Notes under the pieces: generated by a model
What the model saw: the letters and a program-made list of their open reading frames with translations, nothing else
The model's database searches: none
Told to the model about the DNA's origin: nothing
NCBI RefSeq assembly: GCF_014333445.1
Contig: NZ_JACRYU010000013.1
Location: 1-17,959, forward strand
Reading direction: 5' to 3'
From: Terrisporobacter mayombei
GTDB lineage: Bacteria; Bacillota; Clostridia; Peptostreptococcales; Peptostreptococcaceae
Length of the DNA: 17,959 bases
Made by a program: the position numbers and the translations under genes
Part shown: one piece after another, positions 7,727 through 15,081 of the stretch
How the letters are laid out: each line of letters opens with the position of its first letter
Position numbering within the stretch: position 1 is the first letter of the stretch

Positions 7727-7760
7727 CCTCCTAAAAATATTATTATATATATATTTTTAG
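7727..7760 (-). promoter_or_regulatory. AT-rich hairpin touching the glmS ribosome binding site
   Basis: A perfect 10-bp inverted repeat (7731-7740 and 7751-7760, CTAAAAATAT and complement, loop of 10 nt) ends at the first two bases of the AGGAGG (7727-7732) of glmS. On the mRNA the first two bases (AG) of the Shine-Dalgarno sequence would be paired. The stem is almost all A-U, so any masking would be weak. Whether it has a role is not shown. Confidence 0.35.
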
Positions 7761-7775
7761 AGTTAGGTCATGAAA

Positions 7776-7947
7776 AAGCTTACTTAAGTTCCCCTTTGTC
7801 CACAAAATCACTTCTATGATTTAAGAAAACCTTCACGATGGTAAGCACACCGCAGAGCATCCGCCGATAATTCGATTAACTCTGTCCTCGTCAACTTAAC
7901 CCCCAATATTACTTTAAAAACTATGTCTACCGTTAAGTTCTGGCGCT
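7776..7947 (-). ncRNA. glmS ribozyme: glmS ribozyme (GlcN6P-activated self-cleaving riboswitch)
   Basis: The minus strand carries the hallmark glmS ribozyme core. The cleavage-site sequence A|GCGCCAGAACTTAAC has A-1 at 7947 and G+1 at 7946. It is followed by the conserved blocks TTGACGAGG, TTAATCGAATTATCGGCGG and GCTCTGCGGTG. Visible pairings are P1 AACTTAAC/GTTAAGTT (7932-7939 with 7893-7900), a P2-type CAGAG/CTCTG (7880-7884 with 7853-7857) and a long-range GCTTAC/GTAAGC (7841-7846 with 7778-7783) that closes the 3' part. In this family glucosamine-6-phosphate is the cofactor for cleavage, and the new 5'-OH end leads to decay of the glmS mRNA. It lies in the 271-bp gap directly before glmS, as expected. 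Confidence 0.96.
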
Positions 7948-7951
7948 TAGA

Positions 7952-7983
7952 AGTAAATACTAAGTAAAATCTTAGTATTTACT
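7952..7983 (-). repeat. Perfect hairpin between glmM stop and ribozyme cleavage site
   Basis: A perfect 13-bp inverted repeat (7952-7964 and 7971-7983, AGTAAATACTAAG and complement, loop of 6 nt) starts about 6 nt after the glmM stop and ends 4 nt before the ribozyme cleavage site at 7947/7946. On the minus strand it is followed by TCTAAGCGCC, with no T-run, so it is a poor intrinsic terminator. After ribozyme cleavage it would sit at the 3' end of the glmM mRNA. Confidence 0.7.
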
Positions 7984-7989
7984 ATATAT

Positions 7990-9336
7990 TTATGATAATT
8001 TTTCTTTTATAAGTTTAGCCAGGTTATTAGCCAACTCATTTATTTGACCTTCCTCTTTACCCTCTAGCATAACTCTTACTAATGGCTGAGTTCCTGATGG
8101 TCTAATCAATACCCTTCCTGAACCTTCCATCAATTCTTCAATTCTTTTTATTTCGTTACTTATTTCTTCTACTTCCATGAATTTATTTTTCACTTCATTT
8201 TTTACTTCAACATTAACTAATACTTGTGGATAAACACTCATGATTGAAGCCAATTCTGATAAAGATTTATTTTCATCCATCATTATTTTAGATAACATTA
8301 ATGAGCTTAATACTCCATCTCCAGTAGTATTATAATCTAGGAATATCATGTGCCCCGATTGCTCACCACCTAAATTAAAGTTTCCTTTTTTCATAGCCTC
8401 TATAACATATCTATCTCCTACATTAGTAGTTTCTAGATTTATTCCATGTTCTCTTGCTGCTACATTTAATCCTATATTAGTCATTACAGTTATTACCAAT
8501 GTATCATTTGATAATTGTTTTTTCTTCTTAAGATATACTGCACTCAATATCATTATATGATCACCATCAACAATGTTTCCATTTTCATCGACAGCAATCA
8601 ATCTATCTGCATCACCATCATAAGCTAATCCTAAGTCTGCCTTATTATCTACAACAGCTTTTTGTAACATTTCTGGATGAGTAGATCCACACTTATCATT
8701 TATATTCTTTCCATTTGGTGACGTATTTATATCAATAACATTTGCACCTAGCTCTTTAAATACGATTGGTGCCACTTCATAAGAAGCTCCATTTGCACAA
8801 TCTAAAACAACGTTAAGACCAGTTAAATCTATATTTATTATAGATTTTAAATAATCAACATAATCTCTAATTGCATTATTTGAATGTATTATAGTACCAA
8901 CATTTTCACCAGTTGGGTTATAATCCACCTTTTCTATATTTTCAATATATTTTTCTATTTCTAATTCTATCTCATCATCTAATTTATATCCATCTTTATT
9001 AAAGAATTTTATACCATTATCTTCCATAGGGTTGTGAGATGCTGATATAACAACACCACAGTCAGCATTATATTTTCTTGTTAAATATGCAACTGCTGGT
9101 GTTGGTATAACTCCTACAGGTATTATATCGCATCCAACTGACATTAATCCTGCTATTAAAGCTGCCTCTAACATATCGCCAGACATTCTTGTATCTTTTC
9201 CTACCACAACTTTTACTCTATGATCTCCTTGAGCTAAAACATATCCTCCTGCTCTTCCAAGCTTGTATGCTAAATCACAAGTAAGTTCCTCGTTAGCGAT
9301 ACCTCTAACTCCATCTGTTCCAAAATATTTTCTCAT
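7990..9336 (-). CDS. glmM: Phosphoglucosamine mutase GlmM
   Basis: GlmM interconverts glucosamine-6-phosphate and glucosamine-1-phosphate, the step after GlmS toward UDP-GlcNAc. The 448-residue product has the four-domain alpha-D-phosphohexomutase fold. FGTDGVRG at 5-12 comes first, then the phosphoserine loop VISASHNPMEDNG with S100 as the phosphorylated residue, the metal-binding DGDADR at about 240, the sugar-binding GEQSGH at about 325, and the phosphate-binding RPSGTQPLVRVM near the C-terminus. The start is ATG after GAAGGGAG. It precedes the glmS ribozyme and glmS in one likely transcript. In Bacillus and Listeria GlmM binds and inhibits the c-di-AMP synthase CdaA and sits next to cdaA-cdaR; here those genes are about 6 kb upstream, separated by the fermentation operon. 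Confidence 0.98.
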   Translation of the reverse strand: MRKYFGTDGVRGIANEELTCDLAYKLGRAGGYVLAQGDHRVKVVVGKDTRMSGDMLEAALIAGLMSVGCDIIPVGVIPTPAVAYLTRKYNADCGVVISASHNPMEDNGIKFFNKDGYKLDDEIELEIEKYIENIEKVDYNPTGENVGTIIHSNNAIRDYVDYLKSIINIDLTGLNVVLDCANGASYEVAPIVFKELGANVIDINTSPNGKNINDKCGSTHPEMLQKAVVDNKADLGLAYDGDADRLIAVDENGNIVDGDHIMILSAVYLKKKKQLSNDTLVITVMTNIGLNVAAREHGINLETTNVGDRYVIEAMKKGNFNLGGEQSGHMIFLDYNTTGDGVLSSLMLSKIMMDENKSLSELASIMSVYPQVLVNVEVKNEVKNKFMEVEEISNEIKRIEELMEGSGRVLIRPSGTQPLVRVMLEGKEEGQINELANNLAKLIKEKLS

Positions 9337-9427
9337 TTAAAAACTCCCTTCATAACGAGACTATATATATATGTTTATTTTATTCATTTCTATATGAAAT
9401 ATTTGATGTTAATGTTACCATAGGATT

Positions 9428-9456
9428 ATTTTAATACTTAAATAAAAAAAAGACAA
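9428..9456 (-). promoter_or_regulatory. Candidate sigma-A promoter for glmM-glmS
   Basis: The minus strand has TTGTCT (9451-9456), a 17-nt spacer and TAAAAT (9428-9433), about 90 nt before the glmM start. The -35 lies inside the terminator hairpin of the preceding operon. The spacing is ideal and the hexamers moderate; the site was found by eye. Confidence 0.35.
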
Positions 9457-9481
9457 TAAAAATAATTTTATTGTCTTTTTT
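9446..9481 (-). terminator. Terminator of the ptb-buk-oxidoreductase operon
   Basis: A perfect 16-bp inverted repeat (9446-9461 and 9466-9481, loop of 4 nt) contains GACAATAAAA flanked by A- and T-runs, about 27 nt after the gamma-subunit stop. On the minus strand it is followed by a further TT. It could also act bidirectionally. Confidence 0.85.
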
Positions 9482-9508
9482 GTTTAAAATAATAATTTTT
9501 TCTCAAAT

Positions 9509-10060
9509 TTAAGCTTCTGCTGTAGCTACTGAATCCATACCTTTTTGTAAAGCTTCTCTATTTATTGGTATAAATTTAGATTTTCTTTCACCAAAAACTT
9601 TTAAGAATGCTTCTAATACTGACTCTATACCTACTGCTTCAGTAACGTTTAAACAAGCACCTAACATTATCATATTTGCAACCTTAGGCATACCTATTTC
9701 TGCAGCCAATTCATTAGCCGGTATATAAGTTACATTAACATCTTCTCTGTCAACTTTTTCATCTATTAAAGAGCTATTAACTAGTATATGTCCTCCTGGA
9801 ACTACGTCATTGACAAACTTCATAGAAGGCTTATTCATTATTACAGCACAAGTAGCATCATCTGTTATAACTGGTGATCCAACTGGTCTATCAGATACAG
9901 TAACTGCACAATTTGCAGTACCTCCACGCATTTCAGGTCCATAAGATGGAAGCCATGAAACTTCCTTACCTTCTAACATTCCTGCATATGTTAATAATTG
10001 ACCCATAGACATAACACCTTGACCACCAAATCCCGCACATATTACCCTTGATGTTGCCAT
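9509..10060 (-). CDS. 2-oxoacid:ferredoxin oxidoreductase, gamma subunit
   Basis: This is the gamma subunit of a four-subunit 2-oxoacid:ferredoxin oxidoreductase (KorC/VorC type), contributing to the CoA-dependent oxidative decarboxylation of 2-oxoacids. The 183-residue product has the family signature CAGFGGQGVMSMGQLL at about 8-23 and SYGPEMRGGTANC at about 40-52, typical of the pyruvate/ketoisovalerate ferredoxin oxidoreductase gamma domain. The start is ATG 10060 with GAGGAGGCG upstream; an in-frame upstream start at 10084 would overlap the beta subunit and has no ribosome binding site of its own. Only one base separates it from the beta-subunit stop, so the two are translated from one message. 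It is the last gene of the operon. The substrate cannot be read from this subunit. Confidence 0.93.
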   Translation of the reverse strand: MATSRVICAGFGGQGVMSMGQLLTYAGMLEGKEVSWLPSYGPEMRGGTANCAVTVSDRPVGSPVITDDATCAVIMNKPSMKFVNDVVPGGHILVNSSLIDEKVDREDVNVTYIPANELAAEIGMPKVANMIMLGACLNVTEAVGIESVLEAFLKVFGERKSKFIPINREALQKGMDSVATAEA

Positions 10061-10061
10061 A

Positions 10062-10814
10062 TTATTTCGCCTCCTCAACTTCAATATCTTTTTTATTTCC
10101 TATTTCATAGTAAGCCATCATGTTATCTCTTAACCATTGTAATGCGTCTTTTGGCGCAAGACCCCAGTTAGTTGGACAAGTAGATAATACCTCTACAATA
10201 CCAAATCCTAATCCTGCTTGTTGAACTTCAAATGCTTTTCTAATTGCTTTTTTAGCTTTTCTAACATTAGCAGGTGTATCAACTGAAACTCTTTCTACAA
10301 ATACCGCTCCAGTTAAAGTTGATAACATTTCACTAACTCTTATAGGGAATCCGTTAACTTCAGGATTTCTACCTGATTGAGCAGTTGTAGCCTTTTGACC
10401 TATTAATGTTGTAGGTGCCATTTGACCACCTGTCATACCATATATACCATTATTAACAAATATAGTAGTTATTTTTTCTCCCCTAGCTGCGGCATGAACT
10501 ATTTCCGCCATACCTATTGAAGATAAATCTCCATCCCCTTGATATGTGAATACAACATTATCTGGGTGGGTTCTTTTTATACCAGTAGCAACTGCTGGAG
10601 CTCTACCATGGGCAGCTTCATGAGTATCTACATTAAAATATTTATATGCTAAAACTGAACATCCTACAGGAACTACCCCTATAGCCTCTCCAAGTACTCC
10701 CATTTCATCTAAAACTTCTGCTACTAATCTATGGATAATACCATGAGTACATCCTGGACAGTAGTGAGTTGTAACATCTTGTAATCCTTCTGTTCTTTTA
10801 AATACTACAGACAT
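10062..10814 (-). CDS. 2-oxoacid:ferredoxin oxidoreductase, beta (TPP-binding) subunit
   Basis: This catalytic subunit binds thiamine pyrophosphate and a [4Fe-4S] cluster (KorB/VorA type). In the 250-residue product the cluster cysteines expected for the family are visible: C19 and C22 (CPGC), C52 (PVGCS) and C213 (STCPTNWG). The TPP/Mg motif is GDGDLSSIG starting at 93 and ending with NN at 121-122. Its ATG overlaps the stop of the alpha subunit by one base (TAATG), indicating translational coupling and equal subunit output. The best context-based substrates are branched-chain 2-oxoacids such as 2-oxoisovalerate, because phosphotransbutyrylase and butyrate kinase lie upstream; 2-oxoglutarate remains possible. 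Confidence 0.95.
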   Translation of the reverse strand: MSVVFKRTEGLQDVTTHYCPGCTHGIIHRLVAEVLDEMGVLGEAIGVVPVGCSVLAYKYFNVDTHEAAHGRAPAVATGIKRTHPDNVVFTYQGDGDLSSIGMAEIVHAAARGEKITTIFVNNGIYGMTGGQMAPTTLIGQKATTAQSGRNPEVNGFPIRVSEMLSTLTGAVFVERVSVDTPANVRKAKKAIRKAFEVQQAGLGFGIVEVLSTCPTNWGLAPKDALQWLRDNMMAYYEIGNKKDIEVEEAK

Positions 10815-11875
10815 TATTTAACACCCCCTATTAATTCTTTAGCTTTATCAGCTATAGCTGATGGAGTTGGTATCATACCACCTGATCTTCCATAGAAATG
10901 TACAGGTAGTTTACATTCTATTGCTAATTTAACATCATCTATCATTTGACCTAAACTCATTTCAACTACTAATAGATTTTTAGCATTTGGAATTTGTTTA
11001 AATGCTTCATTTGGGAATGGCCATAATGTCTTAGGTCTTATTAACCCTACTTTGTAACCTTCTTCTCTTAATGTATCTATAGCTGTTTTAACAATTCTAG
11101 AAACTGTTCCATATGCAACAAATACTAATTCTGCATCTTCTGCATGATACATTTCATACTGAACTTCATTTTCTTCTATTGCTTTATATTTCTTTTCTAA
11201 TTTTAAGTTATGTAGCTCTAACTCTTCAGATTGTAAGTATAAAGAATTTATTACATTTGGTTTTCTTTCTCCTCTAGTACCACATGCTGCCCAAGTTTTT
11301 TCTGGTATTTCTCTTTGCTTACGTTCTTTATCAAAGTCAACTGGCTCCATCATTTGGCCTATCATACCATCTGCTACTACCATAACTGGAGTTCTATATA
11401 CATCAGCTACATCAAAAGCTTCTATTATCATATCTACAGCTTCTTGAACAGATGCAGGTGCGAAAACTGGAGTTCTATAATCTCCATTTCCTCCACCTTT
11501 AGTTGACATATAGTAATCTGATTGAGATGGTTGTATTGTTCCAAGTCCTGGACCACCTCTCATTATATTTAATACTACACAAGGTACTTCTGCACCTGCG
11601 CAATAAGTTATCCCTTCTTGTTTTAATGCTACTCCTGGAGAAGATGATGATGTCATTACTCTTGTACCAGTTCCTCCTGCACCATAAACCATGTTTATAG
11701 CAGCAACTTCAGATTCTGCTTGAACAAAAGCTCCTCCAACTTTAGGTAACTCTCTTGATAAATACTCTGGTAACTCACTTTGTGGAGTTATTGGGTAACC
11801 AAAGAAGTAATGGCAACCAGCTTCTATAGCTGCTTTACCAAATGCTTCATTACCTTTCATAAGAATTTTAGCCAT
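10814..11875 (-). CDS. vorB: 2-oxoacid:ferredoxin oxidoreductase, alpha subunit (VorB-like)
   Basis: This alpha subunit shapes the substrate and CoA sites. The 353-residue product contains GYPITPQSELPEYL (about 26-39), the conserved threonine/proline loop of the family, then QAESEVAAINMVYGA (about 52-66), TSSSSPG (75-81) and RGGPGLGTIQPSQSDY (106-121). A transketolase C-terminal-like domain follows from about residue 240. The sequence resembles proteins annotated as 3-methyl-2-oxobutanoate (2-oxoisovalerate) dehydrogenase VorB, and less surely as KorA. It follows the small ferredoxin subunit by 27 bp, has AGGGGGGA before its ATG, and its stop overlaps the beta-subunit start. Products would be isobutyryl-, isovaleryl- or 2-methylbutyryl-CoA plus reduced ferredoxin if the VOR assignment holds. 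Confidence 0.93.
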   Translation of the reverse strand: MAKILMKGNEAFGKAAIEAGCHYFFGYPITPQSELPEYLSRELPKVGGAFVQAESEVAAINMVYGAGGTGTRVMTSSSSPGVALKQEGITYCAGAEVPCVVLNIMRGGPGLGTIQPSQSDYYMSTKGGGNGDYRTPVFAPASVQEAVDMIIEAFDVADVYRTPVMVVADGMIGQMMEPVDFDKERKQREIPEKTWAACGTRGERKPNVINSLYLQSEELELHNLKLEKKYKAIEENEVQYEMYHAEDAELVFVAYGTVSRIVKTAIDTLREEGYKVGLIRPKTLWPFPNEAFKQIPNAKNLLVVEMSLGQMIDDVKLAIECKLPVHFYGRSGGMIPTPSAIADKAKELIGGVK

Positions 11876-11902
11876 AATTAATCCCCCCTTATAAAAAAAT
11901 AA

Positions 11903-12118
11903 TTAATCTCTTTCTACTGTAATAACTACATCTGGACACATTAAAGCACAACTTGCACATCCTATACAACTTTCTTCATCTACTATTTTTGCTGGGTTAT
12001 ACCCCTTTGCATTTATGAAGTCTGTATCAATTGCAAGTATTCCTTTTGGACATGCTTCTACACATAGTCCACAGCTTTTGCAGCGTTCTACATTAAAAGT
12101 TACTTTTCCTTTAGCCAT
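11903..12118 (-). CDS. Ferredoxin-type delta subunit, two [4Fe-4S] clusters
   Basis: This is the electron-transfer subunit of the oxidoreductase that follows. The 71-residue product has two full CxxCxxCxxxC motifs, C13-C16-C19-C23 (CKSCGLCVEACP) and C51-C54-C57-C61 (CIGCASCALMCP), spaced as in 2x[4Fe-4S] ferredoxins. The basic start MAKGKVTFNVERC matches KorD/VorD-type subunits rather than free ferredoxins. It lies 41 bp after the P-loop gene and 27 bp before the alpha subunit. It is expected to pass electrons from the beta subunit cluster to soluble ferredoxin. Confidence 0.95.
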   Translation of the reverse strand: MAKGKVTFNVERCKSCGLCVEACPKGILAIDTDFINAKGYNPAKIVDEESCIGCASCALMCPDVVITVERD

Positions 12119-12159
12119 TGTTAAGCCTCCCTTAATTATTTCTTATATTAAACCTAAAA

Positions 12160-12837
12160 CTACATCCATTCTTCTCTTAAATATAGTTTTATAGGTAATA
12201 TATCTCCCTCTATATCACTTGGTAAGTGTTCTACAAGATTCTCTAAGCAACAAACATATTTAATAGGTAAATTCTTTATTTTTGCTACTTCCCTTACTAT
12301 TTCTTGCCCTTTTAGTACATCTTCTATAGTTGTTTCTCTTAATAAATGTGTATTATTAATCAATCCTGTCACTTTAAGCTTAGAAGCAGCTTCCATAGCA
12401 TCTATATATCCAAGAACCTCTTGAGCAGTTTGAGTTTTTTCTCTGTTTGCATTAACTACACAAAACATATCATAATCACTTTCTTTGAAGTGTTTTGAAA
12501 AACGTCCGACTACCCTTGCTCCAACATTATCTCCACCAACATCTACAACATAATTAACTTTATTATCATGCAACGGTCTCATTACTTCTGCGGATACAGC
12601 AGGAACATCTAAGGTAGTAGTCTGGATAGAACTATCAATAGGTGTAATTCCTAATTGCTTCATCATATCCTTTTTTTCTCTACTTCTAAAGTAGACATTT
12701 ACTACATCTAAATCCGCTATTGCTACTTCTCCATCAACTAACTCCCTTAATTTAGTGACATAGTTAATTGATACTTCACTTTTTCCACTTCCATAATGAC
12801 CTATAAATAGTCTTACTCTCTTGTCATCCTTCATCAT
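12160..12837 (-). CDS. P-loop NTPase of unknown role in the 2-oxoacid oxidation operon
   Basis: I recognise the fold but not the function. The 225-residue product begins with a Walker A motif GHYGSGKSE (residues 13-21), continues with AIADLDVVNVYFRSRE (about 40-54; an Asp-rich switch-like segment) and has a Walker B-like VVDVGGDNVG (97-106). NANREKTQT and GLINNTHL follow, the latter standing where SIMIBI-class NTPases have a base-recognition loop. No signal peptide or membrane segment is visible. The start is set at ATG 12837, seven bases after AGGTGAA; an in-frame GTG at 12846 is part of that ribosome binding site. Located between buk and the ferredoxin subunit with short gaps, it is almost certainly co-transcribed. 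Possible roles are enzyme maturation, cofactor or cluster handling, or regulation, none shown. Confidence 0.85.
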   Translation of the reverse strand: MMKDDKRVRLFIGHYGSGKSEVSINYVTKLRELVDGEVAIADLDVVNVYFRSREKKDMMKQLGITPIDSSIQTTTLDVPAVSAEVMRPLHDNKVNYVVDVGGDNVGARVVGRFSKHFKESDYDMFCVVNANREKTQTAQEVLGYIDAMEAASKLKVTGLINNTHLLRETTIEDVLKGQEIVREVAKIKNLPIKYVCCLENLVEHLPSDIEGDILPIKLYLREEWM

Positions 12838-12862
12838 AATATTCACCTATTTTCAGTATGTA

Positions 12863-13933
12863 TTAATAATCTAAAGCTTCTTCTTCCCCTCTTAATACTC
12901 TAAGCCCTCCTTGAGCAAGAGCAATCATTTCATCTTCTCCTGGATAAGCTTTTACAGGAGCTATAAATTTAACTCTATCCTCTATTTCTTCTCTTATTCT
13001 TGATGAATAAGCTATTCCTCCTGTTAATATTATTGCATCTACATCACCTTTAAGAACAGTTGCATAAGCACCAATTTCTTTACATATTTGATAAACCATA
13101 GCATTATAAATTAATTCTGCTTTTTTGTCACCATTACTTATCATTTCTTCCACTTCTCTAATGTCATTAGTTCCTAAATATGCAACTACTCCCCCATTAC
13201 CTTTGATTCTTTTACCTATTTCTTCTTTAGTTAGTTCGTCACTATAGCACAATCTCATTAATCCACCGACTGGAAGACCACCACTTCTTTCAGGAGAGAA
13301 TGGACCTTCCCCATCAAGACCATTTGTATTGTCTATAACTTTACCTTTCTTATGTGCTCCTACTGTAACGCCTCCACCCATATGAACTATAAGAAAGTTA
13401 CAATCTTCATATTTTTTATCCATATCTTTAGCTGCTCTTCTTCCTATTGCCTTTTGATTTAATGCATGGAATATACTAATCCTTGGTATTTCCGGTACTC
13501 CAGAAATTCTTGCTATATCTTCCATTTCATCTACTACAACAGGATCTACTATAAAAGATGGGATAGCTACTTCATCAGCCATTTGTCTAGCAATAATTCC
13601 ACCTAAATTTGAAGCATGCTGCCCTAATACCCCTATTTTTAAGTCTTCAACCATTAAGTCACTTACTTTATAGGTTCCACCTACTATAGGTTTTAATAAT
13701 CCACCTCTTCCAACTATAGCACTCAAATCTTGAACTTCTAAATTAGCTTCTTTTAAAGCTTCTTCTATAACATCTTTACGAAATTTAAATTGATCTGATA
13801 TATTATCATATTTACTTATTTCTTCAGAAGAATGTCTTAGTGTTTTTTCATATATTAATTCTTCATTTTCAAATACGGCTATCTTAGTTGATGTTGAACC
13901 TGGATTTATTGTTAGAATTTTATACTTCTCCAT
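12863..13933 (-). CDS. buk: Butyrate kinase (branched-chain acyl kinase)
   Basis: This kinase makes ATP from butyryl- (or isobutyryl-/isovaleryl-) phosphate and ADP, releasing the free acid. The 356-residue product belongs to the acetate/butyrate kinase (ASKHA) family. INPGSTSTKIAVF at 9-21 is the phosphate-binding start, followed by VGRGGLLKP, SIFHALNQKAIGRRAA, MGGGVTVGAH and the adenosine motif ILTGGIAYS near residue 300. The length is that of butyrate rather than acetate kinases (about 400). It follows ptb by 22 bp with AGGGGAT upstream of its ATG. Together with Ptb and the downstream oxidoreductase it would complete substrate-level phosphorylation from 2-oxoacids. The natural chain length or branching cannot be told from sequence. 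Confidence 0.96.
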   Translation of the reverse strand: MEKYKILTINPGSTSTKIAVFENEELIYEKTLRHSSEEISKYDNISDQFKFRKDVIEEALKEANLEVQDLSAIVGRGGLLKPIVGGTYKVSDLMVEDLKIGVLGQHASNLGGIIARQMADEVAIPSFIVDPVVVDEMEDIARISGVPEIPRISIFHALNQKAIGRRAAKDMDKKYEDCNFLIVHMGGGVTVGAHKKGKVIDNTNGLDGEGPFSPERSGGLPVGGLMRLCYSDELTKEEIGKRIKGNGGVVAYLGTNDIREVEEMISNGDKKAELIYNAMVYQICKEIGAYATVLKGDVDAIILTGGIAYSSRIREEIEDRVKFIAPVKAYPGEDEMIALAQGGLRVLRGEEEALDY

Positions 13934-13955
13934 AATAATCCCCTCTCTTTTTATA

Positions 13956-14858
13956 TTATTTTTTTTCGGCTGCTAGAACCCCTAATGCTATGGAATTTAA
14001 TTTTGTTTTTTCACTATCAGCTCTAGAAGTAAGTATAATAGGTGCTTTAGCTCCTACAATTAAACCTGCATTCTCACACTTAGCAAAGAAAGCTATTGAT
14101 TTATATAAAACATTACCTGCTTCAATATCTGGCACAACTAGTACATCAGCTTTTCCTGCTATTGGATGATTCATTCCCTTATGTTTTGCAGCTTCTTCAC
14201 TAACTGCATTATCTAAAGCAAAAGGTCCTCCTACCATGCAACCAGTTATTTCTCCCCTTAAGTACATATCTTCTAGTTCTTTTGCTTCCACCGTATCCTT
14301 CATCTTTGGGTTAACCTTTTCCTTAGCACAAATCAATGCTACTTTAGGTTCTTTTATATCTAATGATCTGGCAACTGAACATGCATTTTCAATTATTTGC
14401 TTTTTAGTATTTATATCTGGTGCTAAATTCATAGCAGAATCTGTCACGAAAAATAATCTATCATATCCTTCTATATCAAATACTGCAACGTGACTTAATA
14501 CATTACCAGTTCTTAATCCTATTTCCTTATTTAATACTGATTTTAAAATTATAGATGTGTCAACTAAACCTTTCATTACCATATCAGCTTTTCCTGTCGA
14601 AACTAATTCAACTGCTTTTAGACAAGCTTCTGATAAATCTTTAATGTCTACTAAATTATAATTGTCTAGGCTTATATTCAAATCTTTCGCTATTTCTTTG
14701 GTTTTTTCCATATCCCCAACTAAAATAGCATCAACTATATTTTCCTTTCGCGCATTCTCTATCGCCATTAAAACATCTTTATCCTGGCAACAAGCTACTG
14801 AAACAGTTTTTGGCCCTCTTTCTCTGGCGAATTTTATAATATCGTCTATACTTTTCAT
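13956..14858 (-). CDS. ptb: Phosphate butyryltransferase
   Basis: Ptb exchanges CoA of butyryl-CoA (or branched acyl-CoA) for phosphate, giving the acyl-phosphate used by Buk. The 300-residue product is of the PTA/PTB family: KTVSVACCQDKDVLMAIENA at the N-terminus, GKADMVMKGLVDTS at about 90-105, FFVTDSAMNLAPDI at about 136-149, and the C-terminal VGGPFALDNAVS and KADVLVVPDIEAGNVLYKS. Length and these blocks fit Ptb rather than the longer Pta. It is the first gene of the operon, with AGGAGGAG directly before the ATG and 537 bp of gene-free DNA upstream. Ptb and Buk immediately precede the ketoacid oxidoreductase genes, supporting a role in amino acid fermentation. Confidence 0.96.
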   Translation of the reverse strand: MKSIDDIIKFARERGPKTVSVACCQDKDVLMAIENARKENIVDAILVGDMEKTKEIAKDLNISLDNYNLVDIKDLSEACLKAVELVSTGKADMVMKGLVDTSIILKSVLNKEIGLRTGNVLSHVAVFDIEGYDRLFFVTDSAMNLAPDINTKKQIIENACSVARSLDIKEPKVALICAKEKVNPKMKDTVEAKELEDMYLRGEITGCMVGGPFALDNAVSEEAAKHKGMNHPIAGKADVLVVPDIEAGNVLYKSIAFFAKCENAGLIVGAKAPIILTSRADSEKTKLNSIALGVLAAEKK

Positions 14859-14938
14859 TCTCTCCTCCTAAATTTATTATATTTAGTTGTCATAAGTTTT
14901 TAATTGAATTGATTTTACTATTGATGTTGTTAAGATAT

Positions 14939-14965
14939 AATATTTAAATTTTACATTTAAATATT
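14939..14965. repeat. AT-only palindrome in the ptb leader
   Basis: A perfect 11-bp inverted repeat AATATTTAAAT/ATTTAAATATT (14939-14949 and 14955-14965) with a 5-nt loop lies about 80 nt upstream of the ptb start. It could be an operator or a weak RNA stem. In DNA this AT-rich, chance occurrence is possible. Confidence 0.35.
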
Positions 14966-15081
14966 TATAGTGATTAAAAAATATGCTTTTATTATGTATT
15001 TATTGTGAATGTCTATTAATTTTTGTTTCTCTATTCAGACTTTACTTTTTAAGTTTCTTACATTTTATTCCTGTTAATTAT

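Noticed and set aside
7952..7983. Calling the hairpin after glmM an intrinsic terminator
   Set aside because: No T-run follows on the minus strand, the stem is almost all A-T, and the glmS ribozyme begins immediately after it.
9337..9427. A second promoter for glmM nearer its start (TTAACA...TATAGA)
   Set aside because: The spacer would be only about 12 nt; the upstream TTGTCT-N17-TAAAAT pair is better.
11315..11700. Two short plus-strand open frames
   Set aside because: They are antisense to the oxidoreductase alpha subunit and show no gene-like features.
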